Shown: piece by piece, positions 24,037-35,742 of the stretch
Layout: the number at the start of each line of letters is the position of its first letter
Position numbering within the stretch: position 1 is the stretch's first letter
From: Pseudophaeomoniella oleicola
Lineage: Eukaryota > Ascomycota > Eurotiomycetes > Phaeomoniellales > Phaeomoniellaceae
NCBI GenBank assembly: GCA_003868215.1
Contig: QWDQ01000017.1
Coordinates: 372,001-436,000 of the forward strand
Direction of reading: 5' to 3'
Length of the DNA stretch: 64,000 nt
The notes under the pieces: model-generated
The model's database searches: none
Told to the model about the DNA's origin: nothing
What the model saw: only the letters and a program-made list of their open reading frames with translations
Made by a program: the position numbers and the translations under genes

Positions 24037-26317
24037 ATGATGGAGACGACCGATCCTGCCCTTCAGCATCTTCCTGTTGCTCTTCGGAATTTGCAGCAAA
24101 GCTCCCTGCAAGGTCTGAATCATCATTCTGATTCTATTGCTTCACAACTTGGCCATGCATTTGATCCGTCCGATCCCAACAGCTATCAAGGGTATTCCGC
24201 CATTGGCTCTGCCGGCGTGAATGGCAACCAACTACAGTCCAACAACGTCTTCAATGTGCAATCACACAACGCGCAGCCATCGGGTCTACAGAGTGGTAAT
24301 GATGCCAGTACCACACGAACACCTCTGCGCCAGTCGACCAGCACCAACAATTATAGTCATGCGCAATACAACCTGATCACCCCCGAACAGCAACTCCCTG
24401 CCCAAGCAGAACAGAACTCAATCGCCAGACTACGGCAGGAGAGCGCATTCCTTGGTAGTCCGACGCAGGATGGCGGTGTTGAAGGTGGGCACTTTGGTGG
24501 CATGAAACTGGTAGAGAACCCACCAAACCTCCAGGAATGGCGAGAGAAGCTTTTCAGTGTAGATGAAGTTATCACTCTGACAGAGCAAGAGTACGTTCAG
24601 ACGCGTTCCTACACCAATTGACACCATGCTGATAGGGGGCACAGGTTTCAGACGTACTTCCCTCATGTGGATAACGTCTATTCACACCGATCAACGCAAA
24701 AGTATAAGCGCAAGCCGTTCGTGTCCCATTACTGGGATTGCCGGCTGAAGGGTCGTCCACCGGGTACGCCGAAGTCCAATGACCCGGCTAAAAAGAAGAG
24801 GAAACGCACAGCTCGTGAACGTGATCTATGTGACGTGAAAATAAAGATCACTGAATACTTTCCTGGTGCTGGCGCCACAATGTCAGCATCTGATTTCGGG
24901 TCTGGTGTTGATGGCTTGCCGGTCGACCTTGGTGTCGCGACGAGCTTTTTTGCTGCAGACACTCAAAATGCTATTGACGGAAATGGAGGAAACGAGGTCC
25001 AGCCGTTTGGTGTACTGGCACCAAGTGCTAATCTGCCAGTTGGCCACCCTGGTGCCGGCGGAGCCAAATACTATACCATTCAGCGAGTCAACAACAATCC
25101 GACCGGCAAAGGAGATACCCCTGGAGGCCCTCATAAACATACCCTTGAAGATAGCGACCGCATCAAGAAGAATAGTGTCCAAAGATGGCTTCTGAGGCAA
25201 GCCAAAGAAAAGAAGAAGGATCAGGTACGACATACCACTATAGACTACATATGATGACAGACAACTTTACTGACTCTTGATTCAATAGCAGCAACAGCAG
25301 CAACAACAAGACCAAGGACCGCAATTGCAGCACCAGATCACCCCGCCCCTTACCCGCTCTCAACCTACCAGAAGACCGCTTGGCCTAGCCGCGCAGACGG
25401 CCAAACGCCACTGCAAAGAAGCCGACCTGAAACTGTTCGGCACCTTCACCTGTCCCTTTGTCCAGCGGATATGGATCGCTCTTGAAGTCAAAGGATTATC
25501 TTATCAGTACATCGAAGTTGACATCCAGAAGAAACCGGATTCGCTCATGCAGGCCAGTCCCAAGGGGATGATCCCAGCGATCATGCATGGCAACTGGGGG
25601 ACTTTTGAGAGTATGATTATCATGGAATATGTGAGTTGATACGGATTCTAAACGCCTCTCTCATAATGGAGGCTGATACATGGAACTTGTGCTGACTTGT
25701 TCATATTAGCTTGAGGATCTTGCTATGGGTCACACTTTGCTACCCTTGGGGGACCCTCAGCTCCGGGCTCATTCTCGGCAGTGGGCTGATCATGTTAGTA
25801 TTCACCTCTTCTGCCTTGGATTCACGCTGCCCCTATTGTCTTGACTCATGACACTGACCGGCGACCTTCTCAGATAAACCGCTATATCATCCCGGCCTTT
25901 TATGCGCTTCTAACTTGCGATGACCCCACACAACACGCGGGCCTCACTTCAACCCTTCAAGATCATATCACCGCCCTCGTAAACTCATCTCACGTGACGG
26001 GTCCTTTTTTCCTCGGCCCTCAAATCTCCTACGTAGATGTCATCTTTGCACCCTGGATCCTCCGCCTCTCACGCGTGCTCAAGTATTTCCGCGGCTGGCC
26101 AGACCCCGAAGTCGGAAGCAGGTGGGAAACGTGGGTCGCAGCGGTCGAGGATGACCAGACGGTCAAAAGCACGGTGAGCGAGGAATCGATGTACAGGGAA
26201 CGATATCAATCGATCGTGGAGAATAGACCGGGCGCATCGAATTTGTGGGAGATGAAGATCGTTGATCCCGATCTGTGGCAGGGGGATAGAGACCCTGCAT
26301 CGTCGGAGACATTCTGA
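24037..26317 (+). CDS. Fusion of an uncharacterised basic domain with an omega-like glutathione S-transferase
   Basis: Five exons (24037-24590, 24645-25224, 25289-25630, 25710-25793, 25874-26317) encode 667 residues. Residues 1-170 are polar and N/Q/S-rich. Residues about 170-270 form a well-ordered unit: WREKLFSVDEVITLTEQEFQ, then SHYWDCRLKGRPPG, a KKKRKR nuclear-signal-like cluster, and DLCDVKIKITEYFPG. A glutamine run (Q378-Q385) crosses the exon 2/3 junction. Residues about 425-667 are a full GST. The N-terminal thioredoxin fold has the omega-type catalytic cysteine in CPF (C433), then KGMIPA and ESMIIMEYLED; the alpha domain is RQWADHINRYIIPAFY. Omega GSTs act in thiol transfer and dehydroascorbate reduction. 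The GST part has no ATG of its own before CPF, which argues that the fusion is real. The role of the joined protein is unknown. Confidence 0.8.
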
Positions 26318-26717
26318 TGTTGATCGGTAAACGGGCTCTGCATTTCTGGTCTGGTCTCGTCTCGTCTCAACGCGTCTCGTTGCTGTTTCGTCTAGTCGGT
26401 TGCATTTAGCGTTCAAGAGATACCCTTATTTTCAATCATCACATTGATCCTTTCTTGCCTTGTTGCAGCGGACCAATATAGACTCTCTTCAATTGTGATT
26501 CACGGCCATTTTTCGACCCTGTGCCCGTTCCTGTCCGAAAGAGACTTCTGGATTTGTGTAATTGGAAGACTTAGGGTTGATGTTGTTGCAGTTCGTCAGT
26601 GTGCCAGTCTGACTACCCTGCTTTCGGTCCATGCGGGAATGACGTCTGTTCTTCCCCACGTGAACGACTTGCTCGACTTTTCTTCCGCATATACGCCGAA
26701 TCTCGAGCGTGTGTAAT
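26318..26717. other. Convergent intergenic region
   Basis: 3' flanks of the GST-fusion gene (+) and the SUZ-domain gene (-). It has a small CTCGTCTCGTCTC-type imperfect repeat near 26350-26380. No gene seen. Confidence 0.5.
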
Positions 26718-27694
26718 TCAAGATTCTTTTCCGCCTCGTGGACCGAAGCCAAAGCCTCCTCTCCCGCTCCCGTCGGGACCCTTGGGTGATCGGATGGGCT
26801 GCAGACCGTCTGCAGCAACAGCAGCAGCGGGTGAATCTGACCTCGACACACCGCCGCCGCCGCCGTTTGCTTTCCGCTGGAGATATGCCGATTCGGCTTT
26901 CGCGCTGTAGTTGGGGTCGTACAGTTCTTTTTTTGGAGTGCCTTCTCTTCGATTACCGGATTGGTTGCGCGAGCCGGTCATGTTCGTGCCGCCGCCGCCA
27001 CGACCGCGGCCTCCTCCTCGAGGACCTCGATTGGTGGTCCCGCCGGATCTCGAGCCAGGAGGAGTCAGGTCCCTGGGACTGGAGGTGCCGGATCCTGTTG
27101 TACTTGGTGGGCCGAAGAGTTCTTGTCGTCGCTCTTCGTATTTCCGTTGCTTTTCCTCGCGTTCTTTTGCGGCCTTTGCTCGTCGCTCCTCGAGCGTGGG
27201 GGCTTGTGCGTTGGCTGACTCATCGTCGGACTCGTCGTCGTCATTTAGAGATAGGTTCCTGACTCCACCAGTCAAAGACGGCTGAGTGGATGGGCCCTTG
27301 CGCGATAGTAGGACTGGAGGGGCTTTCAGATCATTTTTCAAGGGGACCGCAGCACCGGGTCGAGTCTCGAGAAAATAATCGGTCTCTCGTGGGCCCTCGC
27401 TGGCAGCAAGGAATGTTAGCATTCAAGGGGCAGCCAATTTAGCAAAGATAGTAAACGTTACGCTTCAAGCCATAATTTCCTGTTGAACTCAGCCTGCTGT
27501 GCTCTGCGTTGCGCCTTGGTAACTCGAGACGAGACTTTCTTCTGCGACAGATCTTCAGACACCTGCGGGGTCGTGGACTTCTAACAAACTGTCAACGCCC
27601 GATATTGAATGCCTGAAGAGGAGGAAGGTCTTACGTCTGCTACTGTCTCCCAGTCATCATCCCATGCATCAGGGACGGTGGCCTTGTTACTCAT
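26718..27694 (-). CDS. SUZ-domain protein (SZRD1-like)
   Basis: Exons 27694-27635, 27580-27462 and 27399-26718 encode 286 residues. The N-terminus (MSNKATVPDAWDDDWETVAD) resembles the acidic tryptophan start of SZRD1-type proteins. A helical segment follows (RVTKAQRRAQQAEFNRKLWLEAE). The SUZ domain, a short RNA-binding element, is at about residues 140-180: PTLEERRAKAAKEREEKQRK followed by RRQELFG. A Gly/Arg-rich (RGG) stretch comes next, and the C-terminal SUZ-C motif reads PIRSPKGPDGSGRGGFGFG. Together they suggest an RNA-associated cytosolic protein. Both introns (54 and 62 nt) keep the frame, and the E-A/E-G-P join is natural. The exact function in fungi is not known to me. Confidence 0.85.
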
Positions 27695-27832
27695 GAGGAT
27701 TTGAGACACGAGATCTGTTCCGCATATGATCGACTGACTACCTATTGTAGAACCGGGCCGCCAGTGAAGATAAAGACGTCTCGCTTAGAGACAACGATAA
27801 TCCACGGCCACTACCGCTCGTGTCGTACAAAG

Positions 27833-27842
27833 TACCTAGGTA
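27833..27842. repeat. Palindrome TACCTAGGTA
   Basis: Perfect copy, about 140 nt upstream of the SUZ-domain gene start. Confidence 0.7.
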
Positions 27843-27910
27843 TGTATAGTACCGACGGGAAGCGATATGGTCGAGGTGGAACGAGTATCATGGAGGGGGA
27901 AGTCAATGCC

Positions 27911-27928
27911 AATAATAATAATAATAAT
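27911..27928 (+). repeat. AAT trinucleotide run
   Basis: Six AAT units in intergenic DNA. Confidence 0.8.
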
Positions 27929-28124
27929 GGTAGGAAGAGAGAGAATGGGCCAAGGAAATAAGGTAATTATTGACGTTAAAAGCGTGTGACAATGCGGCCG
28001 ATCACCTTTTACAGGGTCCAGTGAACAACGATCTTACCGCGTTAGATTACCGTAATTTTCAGCCTTGTTGATTATTATGAACCACATCAGGCCCGAACCC
28101 TCTTTTCCCTTTATCCTGCCTAAT

Positions 28125-28134
28125 TACCTAGGTA
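28125..28134. repeat. Palindrome TACCTAGGTA
   Basis: Perfect copy between the TIM54 stop and the SUZ-domain gene. Confidence 0.7.
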
Positions 28135-28345
28135 AGATAGGTCAGTTCACAAGGGAAAGGGTAGACGATTCAAAACATGAGAGGGTTCTTCTGACTGTCA
28201 CCTTGGAAGTAAGTGAGTTGGGAGATTTCTCATTTGATCGTGTATGTGACATCTCCAAGGCCAATGACACCTTGCAATGATTATTTTGTACAGAGATTGG
28301 TAGGTAGTGTAGTATTGTACAGTAAATAGATGAAGATCCTGTCCT

Positions 28346-29765
28346 CTATGCATTAGGATCATCGAGGTTGCCCAGTATAATCTTGCGGTCTTCCTCCTTC
28401 TCTTGATATTTCAGTGGTTTCTCTAAACCTTGAGCGATCCGTCCAGCACGCTCATCTTCAGCAGGGTCCAACTGGAACTTCCTCATCCGCTCGGCAATTC
28501 GACTATCGATAACCACATCGTCCAGCCATGTGCGTTCGATGCCATCATCCTGTGGCTTTCGGACTGACTTGTGCCATTCAGCTTCTTCCTGACGTAATAG
28601 GTCCTGCTGTTCATAGGTCGGATTCACACTGCCGCCGGAAGAAATATCTGCTGGGTTGTCGCTGACAGTGGGACTCGCATCTATATCAGATGGTGTATTA
28701 TGTACACCAGAGCGTGTTTCGTAAGACGTAGTCATACCCAGCACAACTGCTGCTGTCTCTCGGCCGATCTGGTCAGCCAGTTTTCTTTCGTTCAGGTAGC
28801 GATACAGTCTGATAGGCGTGTTGAGAAAGCCAAGGATATGGGGCTGAGGTAATGCTGCTGACGCTGCGAAGATTGCTGGTGTTGTCGGAGCGAGCGTAGA
28901 TGTTGGGTATGATGTCGTTGTGAGATAAGAAGCTCGCTTATCCACAGGTTTTGGGTCCTCTTTACTTTCAGCCTTGTCATCAGATCCTTCAGGCGGAGGA
29001 GCCGTATCATCTTTTCCAGGGGGCAGTTCGGGCATAACAGCGTCTTCAGCTGCAGGTGGTGGTGGCGGCGGGTCCAGAGGGCCCAACCAACCTTCGTGAA
29101 GACCTCTCACGTACTCCTTCCAAGCATGCCTTCCAATAACAAGGTCACCTTTAGGACCCGGTTCCTCCCTTATTCCTACTCTCGCCCGTTGTATGTCAAC
29201 GAGTTGTTCCGGGTCAGGAGTGTGCAATGCCTCTTGGCCTTGCTCGCCATTCTTCCGTCGGATTCGTCGAATTTGCTCTGCTGTGCCAAATCTCACGTCT
29301 CCTTCCTTTCGGCCCTCAATCACATCGTAGTCCAGAGCGGCTGAGACAAGGACAGGTTTAACGTATTCCCGAAAATAGTCACGTGTGGTGCGAAGACCGT
29401 CTCCTGGCGGAGCAGCCAGGAAAATCGTCAACTTCCTCCTCATTTCAGTGGTAGGTAATGGATCTTGCGCCAGATGTGAAACGGTGTCGCACCACTTTTT
29501 CTGTATCCTTTTCTTCTCACGTCGGTCGTATGTGACGGCGCCCAGGAAAGCGCCAGTGATGGACAAGAAGATCAACCAGTTTCGGGAGGGAAGTCTCAGC
29601 CTGGGTAAACCTGCAAAGAGATCGGTTAAGCACTGTCTGATACATATCAAGGAACTGGAACGAACCCATCATCTCTGCTACTGGGTTGCGCTTGGGTAAA
29701 GCTTTTGGCGGGAGGTTGCCTGTCGAAGGCTGCTGACTTGCAGCCTCTGACTTTGGCGACGACAT
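28346..29765 (-). CDS. TIM54: Mitochondrial inner membrane translocase subunit Tim54
   Basis: Exons 29765-29666 and 29610-28346 are joined over a 55 nt intron and encode 454 residues. Tim54 is part of the TIM22 complex, which inserts carrier proteins into the mitochondrial inner membrane. The start MSSPKSEAASQQPSTG is followed by KRNPVAEMMGLPRLRLPSRNW and one transmembrane helix at about 45-62 (WLIFLSITGAFLGAVTYDRR), as in the family. The intermembrane-space part begins with the conserved KKWCDTVSHLAQDPL and LTIFLAAPPGDGLRTTRDYF, then YVKPVLVSAALDYDVIEG. A proline/acidic low-complexity insert lies near residues 215-260. The C-terminus (ERTWLDDVVIDSRIAERMRKF) also matches the family pattern. 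Confidence 0.95.
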
Positions 29766-30364
29766 GCTGTTCCTCTTTCTGCCAATGCAAATCTGGAATG
29801 GCTAAAGGACGGCTGGACTGGACGTTAAAGAAGCGAATTATATGCTCCTGAAGGCATAGCAGAATGATTGGCCCCGGCGACACTTTTCATGTACCGACAT
29901 GGAAAAAAGTTGCCGACCTACAAAAAAGCTTGGGCACGGAGAACAACACGTTCTCCGCAAAGGCAGCCAACCACTACTGCAGAGACAAGCGATATCTAGC
30001 AACACTCAATGACACATTACACTCAGCGAGATTTATTGGACTGCAAGAGATGTCACTTAGCTAAGCGTACTAGCTACAGAGTAAATATCTCAGCATGACC
30101 GTTGAAACCCTTGGACTATCCTCCAAGAACCAACACCGAAATCGGTATCGGATGTCAAATCTATCGCATGCATGTCATCACCATGAACATCGTGTGAATT
30201 TTCCAGTTCGCTTATGATCATCATCCGGCTTCTGACTCCTTTACGCCAGCTTTGAAACCACAATACAGGAGTACGAGGCCAGGCGCCAGTAATACCGTAC
30301 TTGTTGAGCATATGATTTTAAAACAACAAATCTCAAAGACGTGAGTCGGAGCATTGAAACCGAC
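29766..30364. other. Intergenic region between TIM54 and COT1
   Basis: Promoter of TIM54 and 3' flank of the kinase gene, both minus strand. I see no conserved frame or repeat. Confidence 0.5.
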
Positions 30365-32342
30365 CTATGACTGGAAAGCAGTAAAAGCCTTGTAGGTATA
30401 GCCAATGAAGGGTAGGTTCATTTCCGCCTCTTGGTCGTCCGGTACATTGTTTGCCTGAGCACGGACAGCGGCACTGTTGTCTTCTTGCGGGATTTCGTCG
30501 ATGGGGAAATAGCTGACATCGATGTTCGAGGAAAGTTTAGGTTCAAATGGAGCTCTGATTTTGCGAAGCTGCTCCCAAACTACTCCTCTAAAAAAGGGAT
30601 GTCGTTTGATTTCGTTGGCACCTTCATGAGCCCCCCCTTCTTTACCAAGTCTGTCATTTGCATCACACAGGAACCTAGGGGTCAGTTAGTAAAGTGGCGG
30701 TTGCAGTTGGGACTGGGATAGGTTACCCTCTGATCATGTCTTCAGCCTCACGGCCCAGCACCAACTCTTCGGGGAAGTAAAGCGACTCCCTCCAGTTGAC
30801 AATCTTGCGATATGTATCGTGAGTATCTTCAGCGCAGAATGGTGGCCAACCAACAAGACATTCGAACATGATGGCACCCACTGACCACCAATCGCACAAA
30901 TAGGTATAACCTTGGTTGAGGAAAATCTCCGGAGCAATATAGTCAGGTGTACCCACGGTACTGTAGGCCATGTGACGTCTCGATTTTCGCCAAGTGTTGA
31001 CAACAGGTCGGTTGCTGACAGTAAGATTAATCTGTTCGTTGAAAGCCATTGAATTGCGGTTGCCACCCTTGTCGTTGGCGGTCGATTTTAGTAAAGCCTG
31101 ATAGTAAGAATTCTCATGTTGCTTTCGACCACCGGTAGAGAGACCGAAATCGCTGAGTTTGATGTGACCGTTGCGATCAAGAAGGATGTTATCAGGCTTG
31201 ATGTCTCGATGCAAAAAGCCGAGCTTATGAACCGCTTCAATAGCCATGACGATCTCGGCCATGTAGAAACGTGTAATATCTTCGGAAAAAATTTCGTACT
31301 TGATCAGCATCGTCATGAGATCACCGCCGGGTAAGAATTCCATGAGCATGTAGAGATATGCGGAGTCTTGGAAGGAAGCGTGTAACTTGACCAGCCAGGG
31401 GTTATCTCGCGAATCTGCGAGGATATCACGTTCAGCCCGAACGTGCGCCAACTGGTCCTTCCTGAACATTTCGGCCTTGATCAAGGATTTCAAAGCATAG
31501 ATTTTACCGTCGGTCTTTCGCTGAACGAGTTTAACCTCACCAAAGGCACCTTTTCCGATGACCTTGATGGTAGTAAAGTTCTTGGGTGTTTCGGTTGTGC
31601 GAAGAAATCGAAGAAATCGTGTTTCTCTTTGTGCCACATCTTTCATTTCTTGTTGCTTTCTGCCATCGGAGATCGATGGATCCTTGAGGACAGCATCCAA
31701 CTGCTTGGCTCGCGTGTTTCGATCTCTGGCTCTCTCGATGTTCTCTTGGAAGAAACTGTTGACCATTTGCTTCGCTGCAGTACCGCGTTTCAGAACATTA
31801 TCAGAGTATTTCCTGGGATTGGGTTGCTCCTCCTCCTCGGATGGCCTAGGACTCCTGGAAGGTCCTGGTGGCGCAAGATGGCCCGTATATTGCTGCTGCT
31901 GTGCTCCGGGTCTGGATCGCAAGTTCGGTGACGGTGCTCTGTTATACATTGCAGCTCCTGCTCCGCTTAGATCCTGATTGGAGAATTGTTGGATAAGACC
32001 ATTTGTAGCATCAGTTGTAGGCTGCTGGCCACCGTAACCACGAGCGCTCGTCTGGTAGGCCGGCTGAGGGGACTGTAGATTACCTGCCTGGTATTGATAT
32101 CCTTGATTGGTATATTGACCTTGCTGAGGCGGATAGGGGTTACTCATGAAGTATCCACCATTAAGGGGATTTGGGGAGAGGTGAGAACCAAGATATTCTT
32201 GCTGTTGAGAAGTATAGATTGGCTGCGGGAAGGTCGAAGGGGTGGTAGGGTAGACACGGTTGTTGGAGGCTTCGTAATTGTTTTGGTTTTCGAAGGGAAA
32301 GTTGAGACGAAGACGGTTGTCTCGTGCTCCGTCGTGCTCCAT
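30365..32342 (-). CDS. cot-1: NDR-family serine/threonine kinase (COT1/CBK1/Orb6)
   Basis: Exons 32342-30727 and 30674-30365 (52 nt intron with CTAACTGAC branch point) encode 641 residues. It is the terminal kinase of the RAM/MOR morphogenesis pathway that drives polar growth and cell separation. The N-terminus (1-180) is Q/N/P/Y-rich, with the YPTTPSTFPQP motif also found in Neurospora COT-1. The Mob-binding helical segment is at about 185-250. The kinase core shows GKGAFGEV (263-270), K285 in YALKS, HRDIKPDN (D380), DFG (D398) and a long insert before AYSTVGTPDYIAPE, with the activation-loop serine S461. The AGC tail ends in the hydrophobic motif FIGYTYKAF, with the regulatory threonine near residue 632. 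All catalytic residues are present. Confidence 0.97.
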
Positions 32343-33382
32343 TGCTGGAGAGACGGTCTGAACGTATGGTGGCTTAAAGTCAACTCGAACGCGAGGGGTT
32401 ATTGTATTTCGTAGTCTCGTCTTTCGTCAAGGTCGATAAGAAGGTCAAAGTTGCGCTTCAAAGATGGAATGGCGAGCAAACGTGTATTGATCGTGACTGA
32501 CCAGGATCGTGCAGCCGGCTGCCACTAGCCTTAGAAGGGAGGATGGAGGGATCAATAGCACACTTGCACTTGGTCCGGACTGTCGACGTGCAGGGAAACG
32601 AAAACTTGGTGGAGGGGACACGAAAGGAGAAGCGACGAGAGTTGAAGATGGCAGTAGTTGTAAGTTACTGGGGAAGTGAAAGAGTCCCGCAGGTACGAGA
32701 CAATCAGATTCAGGGACCAAGCTCTCCTCTCCGAACACCCCAGGCTCAAAAACTCTGGTTTGTTGTACCTAAGGATTGACAACTCAGATATCAAGTCTTT
32801 GCAACATGCAAGGCTCAATGCAAGCAGCAGGATCGATACAGAGACGCCCTAATCACTCCGAAGCAAAGCAAAGGGGCAATTGTCTATCCTCGTTAAAGCC
32901 GGTGATAGGATTCAAGATACGGTGTAGGAAGAATGTCCCAGTGTTTGGACGCTAATCGCTTAAGCGGGTGACCAAAAGGAGGGGCACCTAGAAAAGCCTG
33001 AGCTCTGGCTTGTTGTCACTTCCCCTTACCTTCACCCTACATCCTTATTTGGCGCTTCCTACAGCGAATAAGGTGAGCAAAATGTCATTCCTGCATGCGA
33101 AGAGGGTACAGGAAGAATCACGTTGTTTATAAATACAATGTTACCACCCTTCCCCGGGTTTTGATTGGTATGCTGAAGACACAAAGATTCTTGACCGTCT
33201 GAGTCTAAACCATCATGATACTGCCAACGCTCTCCGTTCGACAATACACCGGTAATCTTGCGTAACTTGGGACTCACGAAAAACAAGATATTTCCCATTG
33301 GAACCCCACTAGCTCTGTGATACGATACGAAGAAACCATGGAATCGTTGATTTAAACGTTGTTTAATTGGTATGAAAGATTG
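32343..33382. promoter_or_regulatory. Upstream region of COT1, 3' flank of GPN1 gene
   Basis: About 1 kb without a recognisable gene. A long leader is plausible here, since the Neurospora orthologue is known to have more than one transcript start. Nothing specific is seen in the sequence. Confidence 0.4.
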
Positions 33383-34570
33383 TCATCTGTTTGACTGACT
33401 GCTCTTGATGTATCCCGCCGCGATGCTGCTATCAGATGGTTCAAGGCCACCTCCCGACTCCTCGAGCGCTTTCTTGTACCTAGTAGAAAGCGTGTCTTCA
33501 TCATCTTCCAGGTCATCCGGGAATTCATCTGGATCCACTCCATCATCTTCCATATCGTCTTCGTCAATAATTTCTTCCTTTGGCTTACTATGTTCTGACA
33601 CATTCATATCCTTCATGACTTTTGCTAGTTCCAATTCTTTCTTCTCCCTGCTCTGCCTCTCCCGTTCGGCTCGTTTCCTCTCCAATTCTGGTTTGTAGTC
33701 TCTTTCGAATTCCTGTCTTTTCTCCTCTACGGCCTCGAAGAAATCATCTATGCCGTCTCCAGTCATACTGCTGACAGCGCAGAAACTGAGATGTTTATAG
33801 AATTCTTCTAACATCAAGCTCATGCTGTTTAGGAGACTTGACATGTAGCCACTTCCGCCCCCAAAGCCTTCCCCTCCAAATGCACCTCTCTCTTCCTCTT
33901 CGCGTAATGCAGCTTGGAATGCTTCGAAGTCTGTCATCCATTCCTGAGCGAATTCCGCGTCCTGCACATCCGTCTTGTTGAACACGAGTATCATCGGGAG
34001 TTTCGTCTTGTAAAGAATTGAGCAGGCGTAGAGCATATTAGACATGAAGGTTGAAGTTGAGGACGTCCTCGGGGTATCGATGATGTATGCAATAACAGTA
34101 GGAAAGGAAGAGGCTAAGGACTCTAGAAGGATGCTGCCGGAGGCGGACCAGACGAAGACTTCGATCTGACCGGGAGTATCTACGAGGAAATGTTTCGGTG
34201 GCCGCGCGGTTGGATTCGTGGGCTTTGCTCGCTTTTCCATAAGCGCTAGTATTTGGTCGACCTTGGTTGCGAAGAGGTTGAGAGATGTGAGGATACCGCC
34301 GTTCGGGCCCAAATTGTATTGCTTCATCACTTCCTTGTAGTTGATGCTATCCCGGATGTCGATGTTGGGTTCGAAAGGAACACTGAGGACGGCGGGATCC
34401 AGGTTGAGTACATATGGAGCTGTCTTTTTGGAATGGAGATAGGCATTTATTCGTTGCATGAAGGTGGTCTTACCAGAACCTATATGCGATCAGTGAATGG
34501 GTAAATTGCGGATTTCGGATCTGGTACCTGCCATGCCTATGCAGACAACAGCGACCGGCTCGGTCTCCAT
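33383..34570 (-). CDS. NPA3: GPN-loop GTPase 1 (Npa3/XAB1)
   Basis: Exons 34570-34528 (43 nt) and 34479-33383, joined over a 48 nt intron, encode 379 residues. GPN1 helps assemble and import RNA polymerase II into the nucleus, usually with GPN2/GPN3. The splice falls inside the P-loop and rebuilds GMAGSGKTTF (about 12-21). The family GPN triplet is at 72-74 in YNLGPNGG, followed by the switch region [18 protein letters not shown] and the guanine-specificity motif FNKTDV. The C-terminal third is charged coiled coil ([20 protein letters not shown]) and ends in an acidic tail ([21 protein letters not shown]), as in other eukaryotic GPN1 proteins. Confidence 0.96.
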
Positions 34571-35742
34571 GGTCAGCAATTCCTCAACGGATATTTGATA
34601 AAGCGACCTGAGATAATCTTGTTGAACGCGGCTCTGTACAGAGAATTATCTGCTGTCTTGGATAGGTATGGGCCTTCGCAGGTACAACTTATCATCACGA
34701 ATGATTGCGATCTATGCGGGGCGCAATAATTTCTGCCCCGACTGGATCTCTAATCGGGTCAAGCGGTGATGGCCGCCCTAAGCGCCTTACGGATGAGCCG
34801 CAGTGTGCATAACATGGCAAAGGAAAGACCTAAGTGGAGGGTAATGAACTCACTTACGATCGCTCAAAGCTACTAACAGTTGTGGCTATAGATCCCGGGC
34901 TTGGCATGAAGCGATTCTACTACATCAATTGCTCCAGCTTCGCAATATTGATCGAATGTAGCGTGATGAAAGTCAACTCCAGTTGGCACTTGGTAGTTCA
35001 GGCCTCGCCTTTTCTGGTAGCGACAGGCCTAGGTCAAAGGCGTCATCCCTGATCCGTTCTGCCTACTTACCGAGAGCGCCGCCTCAGGTCTCCGCGTGCC
35101 ATGTCGCAGTCAACTCTCGTCATATTGCCAGGTTGCTACCGTGACTGACATTCAGTTCGAGGGCTGTCTTGTTCTCTGGGGTCTCTGACCGCCAGCTCAT
35201 GGACTTAGTAAATGGAAGTGATGTGTCTCATACAATGGTCAAATCATCGAAGGTCCGATCTGTACAGCGAATATGAGATTTTCAGCAATGAAAATGGGAG
35301 GTAACATACACATGGCTTCATGGCATGCATAACCTACAACCCTGGACGTGGAAGTGAGATCATGCAAGTTCGGAAATTTGCTTTCTCCCTGCTGGGACAC
35401 AGCGACCAACGAGAATATGAAAATATGAAGAAGTATTGACGATCTTTTATTTTGTCCATTTACCTTTGACTGAAAGTAATAGAATCAGCTTGTGCCGCTG
35501 TTCTTCCGCAGTTCCATTCCAACCGCAAAGAAACATTATATATCACAGCCTGTGGTGGGAGGCGTTCAACCTGCAAGGCTGAGGATGGCCCGTCAGCCCA
35601 AACGGTATTTGCAAACGCCGAAGCTGTACAAAGCTGACCCTACCCGCTGGGGATAATACCAGTCACCTTATTCCCCTTCTCCTTCTCCATTCTTGCATCC
35701 TTTCCACATCCTCTCCCTTCTTGTCGTATCAGTTGCTCGAGG
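34571..35742. other. Divergent intergenic region between GPN1 and the WSC gene
   Basis: 1.17 kb with no recognisable gene. The last 150 nt before the WSC start are C/T-rich (near 35665-35725), typical of a fungal core promoter. Confidence 0.5.

Larger units (their letters stand above)
27695..28345. other. Intergenic region with two TACCTAGGTA palindromes
   Basis: Upstream of the SUZ gene and downstream of TIM54. It contains perfect palindromes at 27833 and 28125 and an AAT trinucleotide run at 27911-27928. No gene seen. Confidence 0.5.
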
